Assembly (NCBI GenBank): GCA_015057455.1
Contig: SVEH01000014.1
Location: 1-64,000, forward strand
Reading direction: 5' to 3'
Source of the DNA: Lachnospiraceae bacterium
GTDB taxonomy: Bacteria > Bacillota > Clostridia > Lachnospirales > Lachnospiraceae
Length of the DNA: 64,000 nt
Shown here: piece by piece, positions 1-8,056 of the stretch
How the letters are laid out: every line of letters starts with the position of its first letter
Position numbering within the stretch: the first letter of the stretch is position 1
Made by a program: the position numbers and the translations under genes
The notes under the pieces: model-generated
Told to the model about the DNA's origin: nothing
What the model saw: the letters and a program-made list of their open reading frames with translations, nothing else
Database searches by the model: none

Positions 1-313
1 TTTTGTTGTTAAACTTATTATCGGTAAATCCACGATAAATGCAATCGTGGGGTCACTTCATATTATCTTAGTGATTTCAAGCGTTAGCGCAGAAAGAACT
101 TAGTATCCATTAGGTTTGAAGTCAAGTAAGAACGTCCATTAAACATATATATTCGAACCCGTATTATTGCGTCACTAGAACTGTAAACTAAAACTTTCGA
201 GAAGCAAAATCCCCTAATTTGAGCGATAGCTCAAATTATAAAGAAGCTTAAATACCACAACCATGCCCCTGTCGGAACGACAGGGGCACAAGAAACCTAC
301 AAATTATAGTTTA
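1..313. other. Gene-free stretch with repeat copy and hairpins
   Basis: No coding frame is convincing here. The stretch holds a small hairpin at 30-50 (CCACGAT / ATCGTGG), one copy of a dispersed repeat (67-177), a 9-bp stem hairpin at 216-237 and an 11-bp G+C-rich hairpin at 264-288. The last lies just downstream of the stop codon of the minus-strand ABC ATPase gene and may be its terminator, although the T-tract after it is poor. The short motif GTAAACTA near 182 recurs inverted near 308, so the 182-313 part could fold as one unit; whether it is a stable RNA cannot be told from sequence alone. Confidence 0.5.
67..177. repeat. Dispersed palindromic repeat, copy A
   Basis: Two modules sit side by side. 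The first (67-104) reads CTTAGTGATTTCAAGCG then TAGCGC and AGAAAGAACTTAGT, a self-complementary core. The second (122-177) contains AACGTCCATTAAACATATA followed by CCCGTATTATTGCGTCAC. The same modules recur at 1142-1194 (core only), 7186-7239 (second module only) and 21415-21573 (both, reverse orientation). The copies are intergenic and carry no frame, which suggests a non-coding, MITE-like or REP-like element. Confidence 0.65.
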
Positions 314-1033
314 CTACTCCTTAGTCATTTCTAAGAAGATTTTTTCTAAATCCATATCGGGATATTTCTTTGTTAATTCATCTAATGTTCCATAGAATAG
401 TGTTTTTCCATGGTTTATTATTATAACTTTATCACATAATTTCTCTGCTACTTCTAATACGTGTGTTGAGAATAATACTGAATTTCCTGCATCTGCATGT
501 TCTCTCATCATATTTTTTAACTCATATGCTGATTTAGGATCCAAACCTGTAAGTGGCTCATCTAATATCCACACAGCTGGATTATGTACTAAAGCTGCTG
601 CAACCATCATCTTCTGTCTCATTCCATGAGAATAACTTTGCATTGGCTTATCAAGCACCTCTATTAAATCAAATCTCTTAGCAAATGTCTCAATTCTTTC
701 TTGTCTTTCATTTGTCGGAACCTTATATATATCTGCAATTAAGTTTAAAAACTCTATTCCTTTAAGTCTAAGAAACATATCTGGACTATCTGCAATATAT
801 CCTATCTTTTCTTTTGCCTTTAATGCATCTTTTCTTACATTAAATTCATTTATATAAATATCACCTTCATCAGCTCTTATAATTCCTGTTAACATCTTTA
901 ATGTACTTGATTTACCAGCACCATTAGGCCCTATAAAACCAACTATCTCTCCATCCTTTACTGTTAAACTCAAATTATCAACAGCCTTTAACGAACCATT
1001 ATAAGTTTTACTAACCTTTTCAATCTTAATCAT
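314..1033 (-). CDS. ABC transporter ATP-binding protein (ABC-2 exporter type)
   Basis: A 239-residue nucleotide-binding subunit that would power an ABC-2 type exporter at the inner face of the membrane. The Walker A motif GPNGAGKSS lies near residues 35-43. The signature region is degenerate (SYSHGMRQK near 134-142 in place of LSGGQ), as is common in the CcmA/YtrB/EcsA-like group. The Walker B segment WILDEPLTGLDP follows near 155 and the H-loop is STHV near 189. No permease gene is adjacent: downstream is a repeat-filled stretch to the window edge and upstream is a palindrome, so the partner is elsewhere or beyond the edge. The substrate is unknown. The start codon is ATG with only a weak upstream GGTG. 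Confidence 0.88.
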   Translation of the reverse strand: MIKIEKVSKTYNGSLKAVDNLSLTVKDGEIVGFIGPNGAGKSSTLKMLTGIIRADEGDIYINEFNVRKDALKAKEKIGYIADSPDMFLRLKGIEFLNLIADIYKVPTNERQERIETFAKRFDLIEVLDKPMQSYSHGMRQKMMVAAALVHNPAVWILDEPLTGLDPKSAYELKNMMREHADAGNSVLFSTHVLEVAEKLCDKVIIINHGKTLFYGTLDELTKKYPDMDLEKIFLEMTKE

Positions 1034-1094
1034 ATAAACACCACGCTTTCCCCTATAATATCGTTATTTCCTATATAATTAATAAGTCCTAACA

Positions 1095-1251
1095 AAATGA
1101 GCAATGATATAGGTATTTTTTCGGGGTTTGCGTGCCTGAGCACTTAGTGATTTCAAGCTAATGAACACATTAGCGAAGAAAGAACTTAGTACTCCTAGGC
1201 AACGCAACGGAGCGAGAGCGTGAGAAAAAATACCTATATCATTGCTCATTT
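1095..1251. repeat. Large palindromic element with repeat core
   Basis: Two perfect 28-bp arms, 1095-1122 and 1224-1251, are reverse complements of one another. Inside them lie imperfect arms (GCGTGCCTGAG versus CTCCTAGGCAACGC) and then the same core as repeat copies A and D, ACTTAGTGATTTCAAG to GAAAGAACTTAGT (about 1142-1194), here with an extra small hairpin inserted in the middle. The outer arms differ completely from those of the other copies, so the core is conserved while the arms vary but keep pairing. An open frame runs through it but has no coding features. Confidence 0.75.
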
Positions 1252-1283
1252 CGTAACTAGAATAGTAAAAAATATTAAACATA

Positions 1284-1307
1284 GGGCTCTCGCATGTGCG
1301 AGAGCCC
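1284..1307 (-). terminator. Terminator after the CHAP-GH25 gene
   Basis: A perfect 11-bp stem, GGGCTCTCGCA / TGCGAGAGCCC, lies 10 bases beyond the stop codon of the CHAP-GH25 gene. Read on the minus strand it is followed by a T-rich stretch ending in a run of T. Confidence 0.75.
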
Positions 1308-1316
1308 ATATAAATA

Positions 1317-2582
1317 TTAGTTAAATAAATTACTAAACCATCCATCATCCTCGTCATCACTAATGTAGTCTACATAACAGTTGTTTACGTCAACAACACC
1401 GTTAATTCCTGGTACAACACCTGAATCTGAATATTGCCATATGCTATAGTCATGCTCGAATGAAGTTTGTCCATTTTGATTATGAGTATATTCTGCTACC
1501 CATATATCATATCCTTCTAGTTCACTCATATTTAATTTATCTTTGAACCAATACTTTCCTGAATAAATTTGGCTCTTATATCCTTTTTCTTCAACTCTAT
1601 CACAGAATGCTTTAATAATAGCAGTTCTTTCTGATTTAGTTAAGTCTTTACTTCTCTCAGTTGGACTAGCTTGCTCTGTATCAATTACTACTGGATATTT
1701 AACATCATAGTTTTTAATTAAATTAAGCACCCAATCAGCTTCTTCTATTGCTTCTTCAACTGTAATTGCTTGTGTCACAAAATATACTCCAACATCTAAA
1801 CCAATGCTTAATGCACCTTGCATATTTTTCTCAAATGCTTTATCTTTAGCAAATGTTCCTTGTCCATAACCTCTATATCCACAACGAACAAATGCAAATT
1901 TCACATCTGAAGTTTTAACTTGATTCCAATCAATATTTCCATTATAACTAGAAACATCAATTCCTAAAATAGGTTTTGCAAGTCTTCCACTATTCTCTAA
2001 ACCAAGTGGTGTACCATATCCATAAATAGCTTCATCTTTATTGCTATATTTAACTCTTGTAACTGTTTTATTTACATTACCTTTTATAACAGATAATTTA
2101 CCCCAAGAGTTCTTTTCAACGATACCTACATTATCAATTTTTCCATCTTTATTAGTATCAAAGAATACTATATCTCCACTTTGTGCCTTGTAGTTTTGTG
2201 GTTCATGATATGCATTATTGTTCTTAAACCATGATACCCAATATCCTGTATAGCCAAAGTATCCAAATTCGTCTTCACTTAGTCCTGCCTCTTTACCACA
2301 CCATGCAGCAAACATACATGACCAATTCGCTGTTGCATATTCTTGATCTCCTACCATATCTGCATACCATTGACCATATTTTGTCCAGCCTGATGCTTCT
2401 TCTGTGTAACCAATTTCATTTTTAGCTACCTTTACTAATTTCTTTACATTATCGTTTCTTGCTGCGCCTGTTTCTTCTGATGGTGCTGCACTTGCAGAAA
2501 TCTTTCCTCCACATAATGCTGCTACGCAAATTGCTGCCATAATTGTACCTACTGTTACCCTCTTTAGCCATTTAAATTTCAT
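1317..2582 (-). CDS. Secreted CHAP + GH25 cell-wall hydrolase
   Basis: A 421-residue exported protein with a signal peptide (hydrophobic stretch about residues 9-33, Ala-rich end). Residues about 43-195 resemble a CHAP amidase/peptidase: the nucleophile Cys is present in NWSCMFAAW (C89), but the usual His of the HVGIV motif is Asn (N151 in KIDNVGIVEK). Residues about 203-410 are a glycosyl hydrolase 25 lysozyme domain, with GIDVSSYNG (D209) and VVIDTEQ (D301, E303) as the expected active-site acids. GH25 enzymes cleave N-acetylmuramic acid linkages in peptidoglycan, so the lysozyme half should be active while the CHAP half may not be. The C-terminal tail is acidic. It is a single gene with its own terminator, and the start follows a GGGGG-type ribosome binding site. 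Confidence 0.88.
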   Translation of the reverse strand: MKFKWLKRVTVGTIMAAICVAALCGGKISASAAPSEETGAARNDNVKKLVKVAKNEIGYTEEASGWTKYGQWYADMVGDQEYATANWSCMFAAWCGKEAGLSEDEFGYFGYTGYWVSWFKNNNAYHEPQNYKAQSGDIVFFDTNKDGKIDNVGIVEKNSWGKLSVIKGNVNKTVTRVKYSNKDEAIYGYGTPLGLENSGRLAKPILGIDVSSYNGNIDWNQVKTSDVKFAFVRCGYRGYGQGTFAKDKAFEKNMQGALSIGLDVGVYFVTQAITVEEAIEEADWVLNLIKNYDVKYPVVIDTEQASPTERSKDLTKSERTAIIKAFCDRVEEKGYKSQIYSGKYWFKDKLNMSELEGYDIWVAEYTHNQNGQTSFEHDYSIWQYSDSGVVPGINGVVDVNNCYVDYISDDEDDGWFSNLFN

Positions 2583-2658
2583 TTAAATAGTCCCCCTTAT
2601 AACACACATATATTATACCTACCACTTAAGTTACCCCTAACTTGTTTCTAGTATAACA

Positions 2659-2698
2659 TAACCTATTAACAATAGCTATACACTTTGTTAATAGGTTA
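2659..2698. repeat. 14-bp perfect inverted repeat
   Basis: TAACCTATTAACAA (2659-2672) and its exact reverse complement (2685-2698) flank a 12-base centre. It lies between the stop of the clostripain-like gene and the start of the CHAP-GH25 gene. It has no G+C-rich stem or T-tract, so it fits an operator, or a weak hairpin, better than a typical intrinsic terminator. Confidence 0.55.
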
Positions 2699-2763
2699 TT
2701 AATATTTTCGTTATATTTATAATTGGTTTATTTTTTGTTTATAATTGCTTATGTATAACCCTT

Positions 2764-5070
2764 TTAGTTATTCTTAAACTGTACCATATCAGAGAATACA
2801 TTTATACCACTCGCAGCCTTTACACTATATGCATATGAATATTGTCCTGCAGGCAGTTTAGCAAAAGAAAAGTCAAAATTACTCTTCATTGTATATTCTT
2901 TTCCATAAGCTATTTCATAACTTTGTGAATCTTCATTATATAAATCATAAATTGGTGTAATCTTATCTCCCTTTCTTAATTTAAGTTTTCCTTTTGGCGC
3001 ATGATTACTATTTCTTGTTGCATTCCATAAGCCCATACATTTATAAGTATAAGAATCCGCATTAACCGATGTTTCTTTAATCTTTATACACATCTCTGTA
3101 TCCTTATATAATACTGGTATACTATATATTGTTTCACCTTTTTTCTCATCAATTAAATCTACATATGTTGTAACAAATTGTCCGTCATCAAGTACAAACC
3201 ATTCATTTCTAAAGATAGATTCAATGCTTCCGCTTGTCGCATCATAACGCACTCTATCGTTTTCTCCTAAACAATATGTATTAGGTCCTACTTTTGCAAA
3301 TATCGTACTATAAACTGTATTAACATATTTCAAATCATCTTTATTAATTTTAGCTGATACATTATTGTTATCTACTGTAATTTTCTTATCAAATGTAATA
3401 TCTAATGTATTTCTCTTATATTCATCTTTGTGATATTCTGAATAAATGCTAAAATTCTTGTACCAAGCATCTAAAAATCCATCCTTAGCATAATTTGGAT
3501 TTAAAATTAATATATTATGCAAATCTCTTTCTTGTTTTGTATCTGAATAGTATACATCCTCTATAATTTTGTTATCTGGTATTTTATTTATAAAATCAAA
3601 ATTATTTTCATAAAACATTTTACTACTAGCCCAATTATAATCAACATACAAATCCCAATCAAAATTATGTCTCGCATATGTCATTTTCTCAATTACCGAC
3701 ATATGATAAGGTGATACACATACATTTCTCAACTGTAAAAAATCATAATATGTTAAAATTTCCGATGGAAAATACATTGCTATGCCTAATACATCCGCTA
3801 ATTTATAATCATCACTTACTCTACTAAAACATATAACATCGTCAAAAGTCTGTTCCAATCTATATGAATCATAGTTAAATACACTTGCTTCGTCCAAATA
3901 CTTTACTAAATTTCCTATATCCATAAGCTCATTATTCATACCAAATCTAATGACTTCATTCTCCATTTTCATAATTTTAGAAACCATGGATTTATCTTTA
4001 GTAAGCATGTCATTAAAATACTTCATAAGCTTATTATATTCTATTAAAGCTGAGTCTAACTTTGACAAATCATACATTGAAAATACTAAACTATCTTTAG
4101 CATCTTTTTGTATATAATAATTCATATTAGCATTACATATAGCCTTACCTAATGCATATCCATCACAATCTGGATTATCTATTAAATAATTTATCATTGT
4201 TTTGTAATCCCAACCATCGCCGTAAGTTATTTGTGGTGTTGTAATCATATATCTAGCATATGGCACAAGTACATTTGCAACCTCTATACACCCCGACAAA
4301 CTACTATCAAAACCAATAAATTCAAATTTCGAAGTCATTTTACTACTTACTTTAGCAAATCCATAATCCATTTCTGGTATTGTAAGCATATCTCCATAAT
4401 AATAATCATCTCTACACACACCATCTATAGGACTTCCACCATTATTCCATATTATAGTTCCCATATGTTTGGCAGGATAATTAGCAACACCCCACTCAAG
4501 AAAATTATAAAAACTATTTGCACTTCCCATACTATCATTTTTTATTGACTCAATTAATTGTAAATTTCCTGTGGCATTTATCTTATACCTTTGAATCTTA
4601 TTATTTGAAATATTATTAGAATTCCAATTTTCACATCCTCCTGTTTGTATAATAATATTTAGCTTTTCAGTTGCTTTTTTTGTAAATTTACTATTTCCAA
4701 TCTCTATAAATTCATCTGTTGCACTTGAAAATATATTTTCCAAATCAGCTCCAGATACATATATAAGAATAGTCCATGTACCATCTTCTCCCATGGCTAC
4801 TTGATCTTTTGAAGTTCTTGTAATCTTCAGTCCACCTTTATCTGCAGAAATTGAAGTATTTCTTTTTACTTCCGCATAATCTTTCGGTTTTGTGTATGTA
4901 CGATTCATGGCAAGTTGACTTTTGTTTTTCTCTCTTTGTTTTTTACTTGCACTAGACTTAGTAAAAAACGATACACTTGCCACGATAATTGCACACAATG
5001 CAATCATTGTACAAAATGATACAACTATAATCTTCTTTTTCTTAGCATTTAATTTTTTTACATCTGACAT
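2764..5070 (-). CDS. Membrane-anchored clostripain-like (C11) protein, probably inactive
   Basis: A 768-residue protein with a basic N-terminus and one membrane segment (residues about 13-36), so the bulk should lie outside the cell. Residues about 97-480 match the clostripain C11 peptidase fold: it begins TWTILIYVSGADLEN, and the two motifs that normally carry the catalytic dyad are recognisable. In active members these read WNHGG and FDACLM; here they read IIWNNGGS (N210 for His) and GFDSSLSG (S257 for Cys). Both catalytic residues are therefore replaced, which points to a pseudopeptidase with a binding or structural role. A further ~270 residues form a C-terminal domain I do not recognise. 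It is monocistronic. Confidence 0.8.
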   Translation of the reverse strand: MSDVKKLNAKKKKIIVVSFCTMIALCAIIVASVSFFTKSSASKKQREKNKSQLAMNRTYTKPKDYAEVKRNTSISADKGGLKITRTSKDQVAMGEDGTWTILIYVSGADLENIFSSATDEFIEIGNSKFTKKATEKLNIIIQTGGCENWNSNNISNNKIQRYKINATGNLQLIESIKNDSMGSANSFYNFLEWGVANYPAKHMGTIIWNNGGSPIDGVCRDDYYYGDMLTIPEMDYGFAKVSSKMTSKFEFIGFDSSLSGCIEVANVLVPYARYMITTPQITYGDGWDYKTMINYLIDNPDCDGYALGKAICNANMNYYIQKDAKDSLVFSMYDLSKLDSALIEYNKLMKYFNDMLTKDKSMVSKIMKMENEVIRFGMNNELMDIGNLVKYLDEASVFNYDSYRLEQTFDDVICFSRVSDDYKLADVLGIAMYFPSEILTYYDFLQLRNVCVSPYHMSVIEKMTYARHNFDWDLYVDYNWASSKMFYENNFDFINKIPDNKIIEDVYYSDTKQERDLHNILILNPNYAKDGFLDAWYKNFSIYSEYHKDEYKRNTLDITFDKKITVDNNNVSAKINKDDLKYVNTVYSTIFAKVGPNTYCLGENDRVRYDATSGSIESIFRNEWFVLDDGQFVTTYVDLIDEKKGETIYSIPVLYKDTEMCIKIKETSVNADSYTYKCMGLWNATRNSNHAPKGKLKLRKGDKITPIYDLYNEDSQSYEIAYGKEYTMKSNFDFSFAKLPAGQYSYAYSVKAASGINVFSDMVQFKNN

Positions 5071-5215
5071 AATAATCCTCCATCCGTATAAAACTAAAAA
5101 TCACATAATTACATACATCCTTAATCTATATCGAGCTTTTACACACTATAAATCATAGTATTTTTGAATTATTTTACAATTATTTACTCTTCTCATAGAA
5201 TATAGATATTAAAAA

Positions 5216-5261
5216 AATCATATGGACAACAACTTTCAATAAGTAAATTATCCATATGATT
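5216..5261 (-). terminator. Terminator after mscL
   Basis: The inverted repeat AATCATATGGA / TCCATATGATT is followed, on the minus strand, by a run of T. It lies about 95 bases beyond the mscL stop codon. Confidence 0.65.
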
Positions 5262-5354
5262 CCTTTATTAATATTTATAATTTATTCTATTATTTATTAC
5301 ATTTTATATCCACGATTTCTTCTAAAAATCATTTCATCTTTCATATATTATATC

Positions 5355-5801
5355 TTATTCTACATTTGATGTACAATGTGCACATTTAGTTGCTTCAATA
5401 GGTATCTCGCTACAACAATATGGGCACTTCTTAGTAGTTGGTTCTTGTGCAACTTCCTCTTCTACTTTTGACAAACGATTGTTAATAACATTAATTCCCT
5501 TAATTAATAGGAAAATTACAAATGCTGTTATTAAAAAGTTTATTACTGCAGTTATAAAATTACCATATAATAATACTGGTGCACCTTTTCCTTCTCCAAG
5601 CTTAACTTTTAAATTACTAAAATCCATTCCTCCAAATATACCTAGTATAGGTGTAAGAATATCAGTATTAAGTGATGTTACTATTGCTGTAAATGCTCCA
5701 CCTATGATAACACCGACTGCCATATCCATTACATTACCACGCATAATAAATGCTTTAAATTCGTTAACAAATCCACTTGCTTTCTTTAATTGTTTCTCCA
5801 T
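5355..5801 (-). CDS. mscL: Large-conductance mechanosensitive channel MscL with zinc ribbon
   Basis: A 148-residue MscL, the pentameric channel that opens under membrane tension to release solutes during hypo-osmotic shock. The family N-terminus is clear: [12 protein letters not shown]-like region [18 protein letters not shown] (residues 15-32) leads into TM1, and TM2 spans about 80-101. The C-terminus is unusual in ending with a zinc-ribbon-like unit with two CxxC pairs (C126/C129 and C140/C143) in place of the plain helical tail of E. coli MscL. It appears to be monocistronic with its own terminator. The start ATG follows a purine-rich GGAAGAGGAAGT region. Confidence 0.94.
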   Translation of the reverse strand: MEKQLKKASGFVNEFKAFIMRGNVMDMAVGVIIGGAFTAIVTSLNTDILTPILGIFGGMDFSNLKVKLGEGKGAPVLLYGNFITAVINFLITAFVIFLLIKGINVINNRLSKVEEEVAQEPTTKKCPYCCSEIPIEATKCAHCTSNVE

Positions 5802-6020
5802 TTTACTTCCTCTTCCTTTGTTATTATTTAATGTTAAATTAATAATTTCCTAATTAACATCATTACTGTATACCATGTTAAAAATTAATACACAGCACTA
5901 CCAACTTTTACATTATAGACAACATTTTACGTATTTGCAATATGTATTTAACTATTAATGCCATCTACATCCCATATATATACTACTTATATATGTAAGT
6001 ATCATATTTTTAGTGTCATA

Positions 6021-6530
6021 TCATTGCGCATTTTCTAATTTAATAAGAACTTTAACAATTGGCATTATAAGTATTCCGCATATAAAATTACTTATTCCAT
6101 GTATAACATCAAATGGTAACCCTGCCACTATCCAAGAAATCATACCTTTAATATCTAAACCAAATATTATTGCCTGAGCCGGGGCATATAGCACTCCGAA
6201 TAAAATCCCATGTAACCCACTTACTAACATATATACAAAAGGCTTTACTTTGGTTGGCATATTTTTAGGAAGTATCATTACTACTCCCCATAAAATAAAC
6301 CAAACATATAAATACGGTATCCACCAAGTTGCAAAACCCGCAATAATTCCATTTAATAAAACAAATGTATATATGGGATACAATGCTTTCTTTCTATAAA
6401 CAATTGTGTAAGCAACTATTAAAGCTCCTGTCAAATGAACATTCGGAAGTAACTCCATTATAACCTTAGTTACAAACATAATAGCTCCCAACATTGCAAA
6501 CACAGTTATCTCTCTTGTCTTTATTTTCAT
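6021..6530 (-). CDS. ECF transporter S component
   Basis: A 169-residue membrane protein with about five or six hydrophobic helices, typical of the substrate-binding S subunit of energy-coupling-factor vitamin importers. It begins TREITVFAMLGAIMF, the usual S-component opening. The upstream DUF4430 lipoprotein gene ends two bases before this start, so the two are translationally close and form an operon. DUF4430 resembles the C-terminal domain of transcobalamin, so a cobalamin or related ligand is a reasonable guess, but nothing in the sequence proves it. The shared EcfA/EcfT parts are not in this window. Confidence 0.78.
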   Translation of the reverse strand: MKIKTREITVFAMLGAIMFVTKVIMELLPNVHLTGALIVAYTIVYRKKALYPIYTFVLLNGIIAGFATWWIPYLYVWFILWGVVMILPKNMPTKVKPFVYMLVSGLHGILFGVLYAPAQAIIFGLDIKGMISWIVAGLPFDVIHGISNFICGILIMPIVKVLIKLENAQ

Positions 6531-6532
6531 AT

Positions 6533-7021
6533 TTATTCCGCCTTAAATAAATAACTATCTCCCTCAGTTATTTTTGTTTGTTCAACTCCTGTATTAGCAT
6601 ACTTATCGTTTATGTAAAATGCCCAATACTTTTTGTCTTTATCATAATCAAGTTTTTTACCATTAACAGATTTAATATACAAACCATATGGGCCCTCTTC
6701 TCCAGCAATTAAATCTAATTCTAATAATGCTTCTCCTACATTATCTTTATTAGTACTTACTTGATAAAAAGTTTTCTCTCCATCTACATCCTCAATAGTT
6801 AAAGAAAATTTATTATCTCCTTCTCCTATATTCTTAACATCATTTGCATCATCATTCTCCTTGTTTGTACTAACTTCATTCTTTTTATCACTAGCAATCT
6901 TCTCTGTCTTTTGATTAACATTATCCTTATTACTTACGCAACCAGACATCCCAATAATTAATACAATTCCCAACAAACCAATAGCAGTCCTAACACACAA
7001 ACTACCCTTTATTTTACGCAT
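6533..7021 (-). CDS. DUF4430 (transcobalamin-like) lipoprotein
   Basis: A 162-residue lipoprotein. The signal peptide ends in the lipobox IGMSGC, so Cys28 would be lipidated at the outer face of the membrane. A Lys/Asn/Asp-rich linker (about 29-70) leads to a DUF4430 domain (about 70-160) with the typical YGLYIKSVNGK and KKYWAFYINDK strands. In animals the related fold forms part of the cobalamin-binding site of transcobalamin and intrinsic factor. Its position immediately upstream of an ECF S subunit suggests an extracellular ligand-capturing partner for that importer. This is inference from family and context. Confidence 0.8.
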   Translation of the reverse strand: MRKIKGSLCVRTAIGLLGIVLIIGMSGCVSNKDNVNQKTEKIASDKKNEVSTNKENDDANDVKNIGEGDNKFSLTIEDVDGEKTFYQVSTNKDNVGEALLELDLIAGEEGPYGLYIKSVNGKKLDYDKDKKYWAFYINDKYANTGVEQTKITEGDSYLFKAE

Positions 7022-7185
7022 TACATTCCATCTCCTTTAGTACTTCATAAATCCACCCTTAAAATCTACAATTCCATTTTAATACTCTCTTACAAGCATT
7101 TTATATCTGTTATTTAAAATATATTCAAAAAACAAATCACTTAATTCTACTATCAATTCTTCAATCTGTCAAAACCTATTCATCA

Positions 7186-7239
7186 TCAAGTGAGAACGTC
7201 CATTAAACATATATATTCGAACCCGTATTATTGCGTCAC
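7186..7239. repeat. Dispersed repeat, copy C (second module only)
   Basis: 54 bases from TCAAGTGAGAACG to ATTGCGTCAC repeat positions 122-175 almost exactly and match 21415-21468 in reverse complement. As at 21.4 kb, a GGCTCC-type hairpin lies immediately beside it (7249-7270), so hairpin plus repeat may travel as a unit. Confidence 0.75.
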
Positions 7240-7248
7240 AAATATAAA

Positions 7249-7270
7249 AGGCTCCACTTGCGCGGAGCCT
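7249..7270 (-). terminator. Terminator after the cytidylate-kinase-like gene
   Basis: Stem AGGCTCC / GGAGCCT with an 8-base loop, followed on the minus strand by TTTTATATTTG. It sits 16 bases past the stop codon. Confidence 0.65.
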
Positions 7271-7286
7271 ATAAAAATCCCATAGT

Positions 7287-7898
7287 TTATTTATTTTTTT
7301 CTTTTATTTCCATATAATTTAGTATTATGTCTACTGCTCCATCCATTCCCACATCAGAAAGATTTATGCACAAATCATAACTATTTAAATCTGACCATTT
7401 CTTATTTGTATAATAATTATAATAAGCCTCTCTCTGATTATCTCTTCTCATAATAAGCTTATATGCTTCTGCTTCTTCCATATTTTGTTTTTCAGCAATT
7501 CTTGTTACTCTATCATCTAAATCAGCCTTTAAGTACACATCTAATACATCATCAAATTCTCTTAATACATAATCTGCACATCTACCTAAGAATATGCCTT
7601 CGCCCTCTTCTTTAGCTATACTCTTAATTAATTGAAACTGTTCATTATGTATTTGAGCATTTAATGGTTGGTTTATTATCTTTCCTGCTTGACCTTTAGC
7701 TATTAATGAATAAAAATAACTTTGTTGTCCATCTATATCGTATTGATCAGCAACACCTTCATATATTCCACTTTTTTTTGCTGCCTCTAAAAGAATTTCT
7801 TTGTCATAACACTTAATGTTTAATCTTTCAGCTAATTTAACCGCTACCTCTGATCCACCACTACCATATTGTCTTCCTATAGTAATTAATTTCTTCAT
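7287..7898 (-). CDS. Cytidylate kinase-like family protein
   Basis: A 203-residue P-loop nucleoside monophosphate kinase-like protein. It opens MKKLITIGRQYGSGGSEVA, the variant phosphate-binding loop of the cytidylate-kinase-like family that is widespread in Clostridia in addition to true Cmk. Family members are presumed to phosphorylate a nucleotide or related substrate; the substrate of this branch is not established. I chose the ATG at 7898 because GGAGGA lies 7 bases upstream; a longer frame to 7937 has no ribosome binding site and adds only poorly conserved residues. It is monocistronic with a terminator after the stop. Confidence 0.85.
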   Translation of the reverse strand: MKKLITIGRQYGSGGSEVAVKLAERLNIKCYDKEILLEAAKKSGIYEGVADQYDIDGQQSYFYSLIAKGQAGKIINQPLNAQIHNEQFQLIKSIAKEEGEGIFLGRCADYVLREFDDVLDVYLKADLDDRVTRIAEKQNMEEAEAYKLIMRRDNQREAYYNYYTNKKWSDLNSYDLCINLSDVGMDGAVDIILNYMEIKEKNK

Positions 7899-8056
7899 AA
7901 AATCATCCTCCGATTCTAAATCTATAATAAAAATCACATTAATATTTCATTGTTAAAAGTTTGTTCATTACTAATACTTTTACACTTTTTAGTAATATCG
8001 GATTATTTTATAAATTACTAAATACTTTCTATACTTATGTTTTATACATTTTCTTC

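Noticed and set aside
182-313. 6S RNA or another named small RNA
   Set aside because: There are two clear hairpins and weak closing pairs, but no recognised consensus; kept only as an unassigned structured stretch.
1079-1360. A 93-codon minus-strand open frame with a Met start
   Set aside because: It spans the large palindrome and the terminator of the wall hydrolase gene, has no ribosome binding site and no protein-like composition; it is a by-product of the repeat.
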